DNA from: Phoebastria nigripes
Taxonomy: Eukaryota; Chordata; Aves; Procellariiformes; Diomedeidae
Direction: 5' to 3'
NCBI GenBank assembly: GCA_035582835.1
Contig: JAYKAV010003110.1
Span: forward strand, 355,778 to 419,777
DNA length: 64,000 bases
The notes beneath the pieces were generated by a model that saw nothing but the letters and a program-made list of their open reading frames with translations, searched no databases and had not been told where the DNA came from. Below, piece by piece: positions 11,818-22,370 of this stretch (the stretch's first letter is position 1; each line of letters begins with the position of its first letter). Position numbers and translations under genes: made by a program.

Positions 11818-13614
11818 AAGAAAATGCATTAGCAAGACTGGAGTTTGTCCCCCAAAAATCTGTGTTTTATGTAAACTAAAAGAGCAACAATCTCCCTTCC
11901 CCCAACCCAACAACTGAACACAAGTATCTTTAAACAATTATCTCTGTCTTGGTCCCAGATTTAAATTTCTTAAAATCTTTAAAGATATTAAGGAAATTCA
12001 AGGTGAAATTCAAACAGTGTCTGGGACTCTATGTGTATGTTCGTTTGCATGGCTTGATTTGCTGCAGCAGATGAAGCATGCTTTTGAAGGCAGCAAACAA
12101 CCTCCAAAAATAGCAGGCAAACATTATCTCTTCAGACTGAGCTGTCTTCAGAGTTGCATTCTGAGGCCTGTTTATATGAACATAGTCTTCCTTCATACTC
12201 AGCACGATGGTATTTTGTTTGTGTTTATTTTAGGACTGGAGCTGTAGGCTGTCTTAAAATACAACTCTGTGTACTAGCGCTAACCATAGAGCAATTGTAC
12301 TGTAATCAGTCCTAACCAAATAGAGAGATGATCTTGAGTTTTTTATGGTCCCGCCATTTTTCTGAAAAATTTGGGGTAGACGTTACCAGCTTTTGATGAG
12401 AGAAAGGACTATGTCCAGAACGTGCAGTAGGTTTTTAGCAAATATGCCTAAAATGTATTTCTGCAGGCAGACAGAACAAATCTTGCTGGACTAGGTGCCA
12501 GTTCTGATCTAGAATTGCTTGTGGCGCTATTAGTGCAGTGCTGAGCTGAAACTAAAGAGCTGTGGAACTTGTGATGGTATTCACACACAGCTTTGGGCTG
12601 GCTCAGAACACAGACAGAACTGATTTGTGCCTACTTACAAAATGAGGATATTCTGTACATATAACTCACCCTCACACATCCACTAAAATATTTTATTTCC
12701 AAATGGAGGTCAGTGAATGAATAGCATTCCTCATGGTTTTCACCTTTTTAGAGTTTATTTTGACTCTTGAAGTTGCAAGAGTCAACGGTAGTTCATAAAA
12801 TACTTTCCTAATGTTTTTTTCCATGTAAGCAATTGCTGTAGCACCAAGGGGTTGTTTGGGACTAGGAAGAGATCTGGTTAATGCAACTGTAAAAAAGGAC
12901 AAAAGAATAACATGAAGGAATCTCAATTATCTGCAATTATCTGGCCTGTCAGCCTGCGGGGGCCTGTCACTGAGGCTGTCAAATATTCTATGTACAGATC
13001 CTGGACTGACAGGGAAGTGCTCTTTTTCTGTGTGTTTATACACGTGTGTATCTGTGTGCGTGCACGATAATGACTTGTATTTGAAGATTTTTTAAAATAT
13101 TTGATATATTTTAAAAATTTTCACAAAGTAACATAAAAAGAAAAACCTTTCAAAAGGATCTGTAGTAGTAGTAAAAAACGCAGCAAAGTCTTAACAAACA
13201 CATTAGGAATACAGAACTTCAGTAACCTGCTTACCTTAAACCTGTATACAGACAAAAAAAGAAATAAGAATGTAAAAGCAAGTATTGTGGAAATGCTTTT
13301 ATTCAGACTTTAGATATATTTTAAATTGTTTATCTTTGTATCCTCTTGCATTATATAACTTAATGAAAATCAGCTAAGAAAAAAAAATACGTAACCTCAT
13401 ACGGATCCTCTTTTTTATTTGTTCTGTGCTCTGATAATTCTCCTTGAGGGGCTCCTTCCAACTGATCTGGGTCCTTCTGGAATTGTTGTGCCCAGGCTTG
13501 ACACAGGGCTCAATGTGAAGCTTCACCATTGCCAGAAGACTGGAAAAAGTATTTCACATGTCTTTCAAACAATATATAGCAGTTTAGTATTTTCTTTTTT
13601 TCACAACAGCAGGA

Positions 13615-13942
13615 GATGTTTGATTCACGTTCAGCTTGTGATTCACTGTAACTCCCAAACTCCTTTGCTGCACTATGGGTTTTTCACCTCTCTCTTATCC
13701 ATTTTATCTGTGAAATTTTACATGTAGGATTTTGCCTTTGTCCATTATTGAACTTCATTTTTCAACCTCCCATTTCTCAAGTGTGTCTGTGACTTTTTCA
13801 GTTCCAAATCTGTCTTCTGGTATGTTTGAAGTATCTCCCCCAAACACACATATTGTCATCATCTGCAAATTTAAGAAGCCTTCTCTCTGCTCCTTTGTCC
13901 AAATCATAAAGACAAAAATGAACAATACAGACTCAGGATAAA
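13615..13942 (-). mobile_element. Ancient CR1-like LINE fragment, antisense (includes the FADD catalytic region)
   Basis: On the + strand the text runs from an ATTCACTGTAACTCCCAAACT-type word through TTTGTCCATTATTGAACTTCA to GTCATCATCTGCAAATTT. The complement of the last encodes KFADDD, the F/YADD catalytic box of a non-LTR reverse transcriptase. It continues with the complement of the segment just upstream in the element. Stops and indels make it inactive. A short patch at about 13430-13470 resembles a separate CR1 3' end, less surely. Confidence 0.68.
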
Positions 13943-16900
13943 AGTCTATAACATAATAGTTTCTGAATATAATTTTTGAACTGCAAATGTAGCAGTAAGG
14001 CAAACAATTTTTCATTTTCTCATAGTTTGTTTTCCTCAGCCAGGAGAGGTCCAATTCCATTTTCAGGCAGCTTTCTATTCGTTTTGGATGCTTAAAGTTG
14101 ATGTCCTTCCTCTGGCTGTCAGTTGGCCCATGGTGATAGGGCTGTTGAGGATCTAGGCCATAGCAGACTTTTTATGTTATTCCTTGGAAAAATTGCTCAG
14201 CAAACAGATCATCTCTTTCTTTTGTGAATATTTGCTCTATATTCCTGTTGCAGATCTGTCTGCGCTTCTGCTCTTTCTGTAATCAAGAGCATTGTTTCTT
14301 TTTTGTGGCTTGTTCCCTGGGGATTTTGGTGTTTGCTGGCAGTCTCTTTTCATGCTACATGACTTAGGGCTTTACTAGCCACCACTGATCCTTTGAAAAT
14401 ACTTGTTTCTCTCACTTTTGCAATGGCCTTTCTCAGAACTAGCCACGCAGCATGAGTAGGATAGTATGTCTTATGTCGTCCCTTGGGAAATTTCCTGGAA
14501 AGCTCAGCTTCACATGAGTGCTTCAGTAAGCTAGATGCATGAATCATAACTCTCCAGGGTCTGGAATGCCTTATATTAGCCATTTAGCTGGTCATCACTC
14601 TTAACTCAAGCTGTGCTAAGAAACATTTACATCTCTAACATATTCAGTGTAGCTGTTACCAATTGCAAATGTTTGTAAAAGAGATGAAAAAAATTATGTT
14701 TTTACTACAAGCAAATCTAAAAGTGCGCTCTCTGTCCTTGTATTGTGTTAACCTGCTGAGATGCTTTCATAATCCATTTAGCTTTTTTAATCTGAATAAA
14801 ATATGCTTGCCTTTACAGCAAATTCTTTCTTGGAATCCTCTTGAGGTCCATCTTGGAGTCAACTCCCGTTCTTCTGCTTTACTTTATATCCCTTAACCCT
14901 CTCAGGGAAGGGTCCAGTGTTTCAACTCATTGATTACTGCTTTCTGTCTTTTTGAAAAAACTGTCATTTTGGATGATCTAGTATAATCTTCTGTTAAGTC
15001 TGTTAACTTCTAACTTACTGTGGAGTAAAGCACTCCACCACTGCTTTGTGACTTAAATGTCTGAATCATATATTGTATATTGACATAGAAACAAACACAT
15101 TTTATGCTATGATAATGTCTTTAGATCTTTGCAGACCATGGATCTTTGCTGTCTTTCCAAGTAGAGAGACTTCAGTCGTCTTTTTCCAGGATACCTGGGT
15201 CAGCCCCAAACCTCTCTTGACTGGATCTTTCATCTTTCTTCCTGACTCCCACCAGATTTTCATGAGCTTTGGATAGAGGTCAAATATCATGTAACCATTA
15301 TCCTTTTGCTATCTCTGTTTCCACATTTTGGGGGAGGGCTAAGGAATTTTTAGTTGCTTTTCTCCTTGTATTTAAATCGTGGATAAGAGAATAGTGTAAG
15401 CAATTATCAAAGCAAGATATTAAAGGGTATTAGTTTCTAATATATCTGCAGTTAGATACAGGTTATTCCTTTTTTCATTCCATTACAAGCATTTTGAAAA
15501 AATGTAAAACCGAGGTACTGTAGGTGTCTTTCTCTCTCATCCCCTCCTCTTGAATTCAGTAGGCTTTTATTGAATAAATAATATTAAATATTGCTCGTTT
15601 TATTGAATAAATACTGAAGGCTGGACCAAATGACTTTTCTAAGTACTTTTGAACTTTTTTTTCCCCTGTATCAGTTCCTTTTGAGAGCAAAAATCAATCT
15701 TTTTTTTTTTTCAAATGTTAAAATAAGTCACTCAAAATATCGCTGAGTCTGGAAGATAACTTCAGTAAGTTCAATTTCTCATAATTTGGAACTCAGAACT
15801 GTCTCTATCATACTCTGTAAAAGGACTTATTCAATGCTAGCGGCATTGCTGAAGTACCTCATCTACCACATGGCTTCCTGTAACATTAGAAACAGGGCTA
15901 TTCTTTCTTCTCACCTTTTGGTTTGATGACTCTCAATGGCTCTATTATTCTGAGGCTTGTGACAACATACCTTGCTTCTGCAGTTGTACAGCTTTTCAGC
16001 TGTGCTATCTAAACCACCCTTAACTAAGCACACAGATGAAGTTTTCCTAGAGTCTGAATCTCTAGACTGTACAGACAACGGTGTATTATAAGAGAACTTG
16101 GAGAAGAATTAAGCCTCATCATGTTACCATAACATCACTGATATTTTACAATTGATCACAGAAAATGTTAGTGACAGTCTTTACAGAAGGATGTATAGAT
16201 GAAGCTCCTAATGGAAATACTGTGTGGACTGCTTTATCTTGACGGAATTTTGCCACAAGAGATAACCATTATACTCAACAGGTGAAAATAAAACCTTAAT
16301 TGGAGAGGTTGACTGCAACTTTGTTCAGCTGTTTTGCTTGCAGGCAAGATACGATCCTGATACTTCAAGTGAAGGGTTGCTATGCAAATTTATGAGAGTC
16401 ATTATTCAAAAGGAGGTGAAGGGAAATAATGACTCTTAAATTCAGAGAGATATTTCTGAGAAGACTTCTGGGTGTGTTTAACAGTTATGCTTCATGAAAC
16501 AAATTTCTCTGACAAATAGTCTTATATCTTCCATGTGTGGGTGTTAGTATGAGTGTCTATAAAAGTAGATTATTTGATTATAAACTATGACCTATAGCTC
16601 AGTGGAGACAACTTAAAGACATACTATTCTATTTAGATCTGAAGATCAAGAAGTTGTTGCACATAAATTTGTGGAAGTGTTGTTATTTGCAGAGAGTCTC
16701 AGGTCTAGCAAATAGCTTGAAAGCCAGTAATATGGTAATTATTTGATTTTGCCACTGTTAACAATCCTATACTAAGAAGTCACCTTAAGTTGCATATGAA
16801 ATAAAACTAGTTTAAACATCACTGAAATGCAATTCAGTTAACAAAAATGAACATCTGTGCAGTAAGATATCTCTACTCTGAAATGTGATTTTCAGTTTTT

Positions 16901-17656
16901 NAGAACTGTTTTAGATTGTCTATAGATAGAGGACAGAATTCTCACACCAAAAACTCCTAAAGTGAAAGTGGACTATAACTACAGGGAAAATGTAACTTCT
17001 TTCATATTGAACTAGTTAACATGTCCTAAATGTGTAGGACTGTGCATCTCAAAGGGACTCTCTTAAATTAATGACACTTGATAAATTTCAGTCTCCTTAA
17101 TCCTGTTAAAGCTGTGTAAACTTTTCTGAGAAAATTATTCTGAAAAGTTTAAAGATTGAAATAGCTCAAATGTTTCAGTTGAATGCTGAGGGGGAGGGGA
17201 AATATTTCTCTATGCTATCAACAAGCATAAGTAAAACCAAATTTACTGAAGAATTTTTTAAAGAGCATTTTATTGAAATAGTTGAAGTTTTGGTGTACAC
17301 TGCCGATTTGAAGCAATTAAAAATTATTCAGAATCTTCAAACTCTACATTAACTTCAAATGCAAAAAAGAAAATGCTAGCTGCAGCTGTATTGCAGACTC
17401 ACGTTTCTGAGTATCAGGATTTCTTTACTGCAAATTTGGTGAGAAAAATTTAGATCTTGGTTCTCTATGTAACATATGGGATATTTCTGTGTTAGATTAA
17501 TTATTTCAAGGAAAATATATATAAAATTGGTGTTGTGGTTTAACCCGGCAGGCAGCCAAACACCACACAGCCGCTCACTCACTCCCCCCTCCCCTCAGTG
17601 GGATGGGGGAGAGAATCGGAAAAAAAAGTAAAATTTGTGGATTGAGATAAAGACAG

Positions 17657-17662
17657 TTTAAT
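17657..17662 (-). terminator. Solo LTR polyadenylation signal (ATTAAA on the minus strand)
   Basis: TTTAAT on the + strand reads ATTAAA on the minus strand and sits at the same place as the signal in the sense LTR at 1068-1073. It is antisense to AKAP6, so it should not truncate the host transcript. Confidence 0.45.
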
Positions 17663-17685
17663 AACACAGAAAAGGAAGGGAAAAT

Positions 17686-17725
17686 AATGATGATGATGAT
17701 GATGATGATAATAATAATAATAATG
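17686..17725. repeat. ATG/ATA trinucleotide microsatellite inside the LTR
   Basis: About eight ATG units are followed by about five ATA units, imperfect at the ends. The sense LTR has a degenerate TTG/TTA-type stretch at the same place (about 1010-1045). The array is therefore a family feature that has changed length and unit in this copy. Confidence 0.85.
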
Positions 17726-17820
17726 ATAGAATATACAAAATGAGTGATGCACAATGCAATTGCTCACCACCCACTGAGCGATACCCAAGCAGTGATCGCT
17801 ACTTCCTGGACCATGCCTCC

Positions 17821-17845
17821 TATTTATATATTGAGCATGACGTCA
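17821..17845 (-). promoter_or_regulatory. Solo LTR promoter core: perfect CRE plus TATA box, pointing left
   Basis: TGACGTCA at 17838-17845 is a perfect palindromic cAMP-response element. Just downstream in the minus direction, 17821-17830 reads TATATAAATA, a good TATA box. A transcript from here would run leftward through the LTR and then into the AKAP6 intron in antisense. The motif order and spacing match the sense LTR at 886-900, where the CRE is damaged. Activity is not shown by sequence alone. Confidence 0.5.
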
Positions 17846-18088
17846 TATGGTATGGAATACCCCACTGGCCANTTGGGCTAGCTGTCCCGGCTATGCTCCC
17901 TCCCAGCTTCTTGTGCACCTGGCAGAGCATGGGAAGCTGAAAAGTCCTTGACTAGCAGACTACTTAGCAACAACTGAAAACATCAGTGTGTTATCAACAT
18001 TCTTTTCATACTAAATCCAAAACACAGCACTAGGAAGAAAATTAACTCTATCCCAGCCGAAACCAGGACAATCGGTTTGCTCTTACCC

Positions 18089-18112
18089 TTTTTTTTTTTC
18101 TTTTTTTTTTTT
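18089..18112. repeat. Poly-T tract beside the solo LTR
   Basis: T-runs with one C, starting 18 bp outside the LTR end. No retroposon body was recognised next to it. Confidence 0.8.
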
Positions 18113-18290
18113 CCAAATGCAACCAAAAATCTCATCTGATGACAGGTCATATGTTTGTGAAGCACTTGAACACCAAACAAACAGTAATTTGACTATAAAC
18201 ATATCCTGTATTACACTGCTTTTTATGCATAGCGATTCCAAAGATTTGACAGTTATGTAGATTACAATCTAAGTAACAGCAGATGTGACT

Positions 18291-18310
18291 TTGTTGTTGT
18301 TGTTGTTGTT
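18291..18310. repeat. (TTG)n microsatellite
   Basis: About six TTG units followed by a T-run. Simple sequence with no other motif. Confidence 0.8.
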
Positions 18311-21139
18311 TTTTAGCCAGATGGCTTAATACAACATAAGCAGAAATATGGTACCTGACTGGCTGCAAATCAAAACCAAGTTTGCTTATGGAAGTATGGT
18401 GAAAGACTAGATAATAAATACATTTATCTATATGGAACATTGCCAGTGGAATATACTTATATAAACACGTAAAATATGTTTATATTACACTGATATTGGT
18501 GAAATGCTTTTTTGAAGGGGAAGGGTTATGGTTAAGAGCGCATTCTAGCTAAGCCTCTAGTCAAACGCTAAATTTATTGTGCACTCATCCCAACAACCTC
18601 AGTGGGGCAACTTTATATGCCTTAATTCACCTAGCATTTAACCAATGGGTAATAGGATTTATTTGGATAAAAACAGATTTGTTGTGGATTTTTTTTTTTA
18701 AACTGTTNGCAGGATCTATCATATTTCTAACGTTCAAGTTATTTTTCAGACCAAATATAGTATGCACTCCAAAAATGTCAGGCACTCATAAGTAACTCTA
18801 CAGGAGCAGATGATATATAATAATATATATCTATAATGCTATAATGATAGCTTGATACATCTATATATTGGCAGAACATATCTGCTATATGTATTAGTTC
18901 TATGCTTTGTAAACACAAAATTTCATACACAATTTAAAGGAAGCAATTGGTTGGTTAAGAAGTTGTATTCTCATTTAGTTTGCCTCTGAACAGCTTAGTG
19001 GAATCACAGCATTCAGTAGGGCAGATGAGTGTAAAAGCTGGTAAATACACATTAACTGTTCTGAAGTTGGGTTTTGCAGAGGCTACCCTTTACTTACAGT
19101 CCAGGCTTGAACATCATACAGGCGGGTTTATTAGCTTTTCTTATTTTCTGAGTAGTTGAGTGTGCCTACATTTTTTTAATTTTTAAATTTTCCTTTATGC
19201 CCTGAGCATATTCCCGGTTTGGAAAAAAGCCAGAATGGAAAACATGGAGTACCAGAAATAAATCCCTGTTTCTCAAACTCTATTTGGTCAAACACTCACA
19301 TTGTTTAGAAGCCTTCCAACTTGTATGGCATTTCTACAGTTTTGCTCAGATTGATGTTTTCAAGGAAAAAGACATGACTTGTTTACCATATCTTAACATG
19401 CTTTACTACAATAACACCACACCTATAAAAGTCATCTTGGTTTTGTAGCTTTTAGGATAAATTCTCTTCTGCCTGAGGGGAGCAAAACCACTTTTTCCAC
19501 ATCCCTCAAAAATTGTCCTAATCCCTTGGCTATACGTTATCAAACATAAACAGANGCTAATGTTCTATTCTATATAGAGTGCAATCCTGGAGGCGTTAGG
19601 CATGCTGTTCACTCACCTACCAGGTCAGTGCCTTCAAGGATGAAAATGATGATCAAGTAAATGTCAATTTTCTAGGTACTAATTAGGTTTAGAAATTAGG
19701 TACAAAGTTGCTCAGACTTGCCAGGACTGGTAGTAGTCTGAGCTCAGAAATGCAAAATTTTAAGCAGCTGGATACTTTTAATTGTATGAGCAACAAGTTG
19801 TACCTGTGGTATTTAGATATCTACAAGCTAAATGGCAATTGAGCAAGATGATTCAGGACTGCATTGTTGCCTACCTTCTGTCCTAATGTTTATTCTGCTC
19901 TGGTCATTAAAGTCTGTTAAGAATGCATTCCTAAAGGCCCAATCTTAAGTTCCTAATGGAAAAAAAAATACTGTTCTGATTGCTTATAACATTTCTCAAT
20001 AAATACATGAATGCATTGGATTACTGCTAGTTATATATTATTGTTAGTGCTGAAACCATTTTTGGTGTTACAAATATTTTATACTAAGCAAGTGTCTGTT
20101 AAGCCTGTATAGGCTCTTACATGTTTTTAACTTCAAGTACCTGAGTATTGCTAGTGACTATATATTGGTTTATTAATATTCAGACAATCTGTTTTTCAAC
20201 AGTAACCTTAGAAAAAACAATAAACACCAATATTTGTAATCTAATTTTAAATTACCATCTAATGTAGTTGTAGATAATACTGCAATTTTGCAATGAAATT
20301 TTATACCTTTAATGTTTAGCTAATGCACATCAATAAATAAAAATTTCTTTAAAAAGCAAATAATGGCAGGTTAACACAATACTTTTTAAAAATTAGCTGG
20401 ATTTAAACTGTGCCATTCAGCCTAATAGAAAAAAACTTTCCCCCTCTCCTGCTGGTATTGTTCAGTCTTTGTAGGTACAATGAAGTTAAACTGATTTTCT
20501 TTCTCCTGTTAGAATTTAGTAAACAAGTCTATTGATATAGCCCATATTTATGCAAACCCACCGTCCTCTAATTGTCTGCTTGGGTGCCATAGGAGACATA
20601 GTATGAACACAGAAAGAGCGTACATACTTTACTGGATATTCAGTTGCCTTCTAAAGAAAGCTGGTCATTATTTGAGGGATCAGATTAAGATGGAAGGCTG
20701 CTGCTTAGAATATAATGAGGATGAAAGAATTGGGACCTAATAAAAAGAAGAAAAAATGGAGAAACAATAAGAAATTCCTATCTGTTCTGGTATCATTTCT
20801 GAGTAGAAAAGTGAGAACTGCTTGGTTAGTCTGCTGTTATCTATGTATCAAGGGAATGCAAGTAGCTAAGAGCTGGAAAGGACTTAACTGGTAACCCCAG
20901 TGATAATGGAGGATCTGGCTTGCATAATTTAACAGGATAAATGAATAAATAATAAATGTTGCAGACAGTGTGCTGGACCCTTTTTAATCTTGGACTTTCT
21001 TTCTAGAAGAGCAGGGAAAGGATACCAACAAAAATGATTGGAATTACTGCTCTTATGACAAAGGGACTTGAATATTCCTTGGAGTGGTAGAAGACACCAG
21101 CACTAGTATCCCTTCTGGGCTTGGGCAAAAGAGATTTTT

Positions 21140-21170
21140 AAAAAAGAAAAAAAAAAAAAGAAAAAAAAAA
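21140..21170. repeat. A-rich low-complexity tract
   Basis: Three A-runs broken by single G bases. It may be an old retroposon tail, but I cannot recognise a body upstream. Confidence 0.75.
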
Positions 21171-22347
21171 GGCACAAGTTACCTAATTGACTCATTTGGG
21201 GTCCATATGCATGGCCTTTGGAAAGGAATTGTGAACAATGTGTGGACCATCTAAGCCCTCCCTTAGTGCAAGGGTACCGTCCAAACAGCGCCTTAGATCA
21301 GCTTGAGTTTCTTCAAAGCAAACCAGTAAGGATACACTGAGCAAAAATACTGCAACCTGTGACATTCCCTCCAAGGGAGTGCTCTTCTTGCGAGGGTAGA
21401 GATGCATTCATTAGTTTCTGAGCGATGTATTTGGACATAGAAGGGTGATGTGTAATTCAGAGGGTGTAGATATAAGAGTAGAGTAGCATCTGCAATGCTG
21501 TGGAGGTCTTAAGGTTGTCCTAAAATAGACATTTGGATTATTCAGCAGTCAGGAGACTCAGGAGAAGAAAGGTGAACATTTGCCTGTGAAAAGGGAATTG
21601 GAGCTCTAAGATGAGGAAAAAAGTGGGTGTTTTACCACTCTCAGTTTCTTCATCTAGTTCTAAAAATAAAAACTCTGCAAAATCTCACTCTCATTTGGAT
21701 AGATACACTTTTGAAATATATACTCATTCCTGAATTTCTGATTTAGACCTAAGCAATACATGAATGCATGTAAGTGCACTTTGACCAAATATAATGATTA
21801 TTTCTCCCACTTCTCACTTCACATTGCTCCTACGTTAAAATAAGCTAATACAGGCTTTAGAAAATGAGCTAATGTACTCTACCAATGGTCTCTGGAGAAA
21901 TATTAAAGTAAGTATCAAATTCCAGCACAGATGTTACCTATTGCAGTCTTCTCTAGTCTGTATCCTAATCTGACTTAAACACAAATGTTTACTGCATATA
22001 ATGATGTAATGATATAAATACTTTTCAGTATGATGAAAAAATGTTGTATGTTAAGTCATGGTGCAAATTAATTAACCAAAATATTTGCTGAGGGAATGTA
22101 TTTTGTTGTTTAGTATATGTATATGTGATGATAATAACACCTACTGATGTCCAGATTTGCTGGAAAAAACAAAATTAATACTATTTCAATGGTATGAGTA
22201 AGATTTAGTAATGTTAACTTTTTAAATTAAAGGTCATTGACACCATATCATTATTTTTATTTGAAAGTAAGGATGCCAATGGGAATTTTTATTATAGTAG
22301 CTGTGACTTGGTTGAAAGAATTTATTTTATAAATATATATGTAAATA

Positions 22348-22370
22348 TGTGTGTGTGTGTGTGTGTGTGT
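22348..22370. repeat. (TG)n dinucleotide microsatellite
   Basis: About 11 TG units, preceded by a short AT-rich (TA)n-like stretch from about 22329. A plain intronic microsatellite, likely variable in length. Confidence 0.9.

Larger units (their letters stand above)
17531..18070 (-). mobile_element. Solo LTR of the avian ERVL-like family, antisense to AKAP6
   Basis: A complete 540-bp LTR with no internal retroviral sequence on either side. On the minus strand it begins TGTCCTGGTTTCGGCTGGGA and ends GGGTTAAACCACAACA, giving the expected TGT...ACA ends. It is flanked by an apparent 5-bp target-site duplication, ATTGG (17526-17530) and ATCGG (18071-18075), differing by one transition. It aligns along its length with the LTR at 650-1199 in the opposite orientation. 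Solo LTRs arise by recombination between the two LTRs of a provirus. One undetermined base is at 17872. It contains an ATG/ATA microsatellite and promoter motifs annotated separately. Confidence 0.9.

Noticed and set aside
14350..14583. 77-codon basic minus-strand frame resembling a short protein
   Set aside because: No family resemblance. It sits near a LINE relic in sequence with stops in neighbouring frames, so it is probably old repeat or chance.
15560..15660. Patch resembling a CR1 3' end (GGCTGGACCAAATGACTTTT)
   Set aside because: Only one short word fits and the diagnostic terminal octamer-type repeat is missing; too weak to annotate.
20860..20920. Patch resembling a widespread amniote repeat (AGAGCTGGAAAGGACTTAACTG)
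   Set aside because: The similarity covers under 40 bases with no continuation on either side.
22329..22370. AT/TG repeat considered as a functional Z-DNA element
   Set aside because: Only about 11 pure TG units; an ordinary microsatellite explains it.
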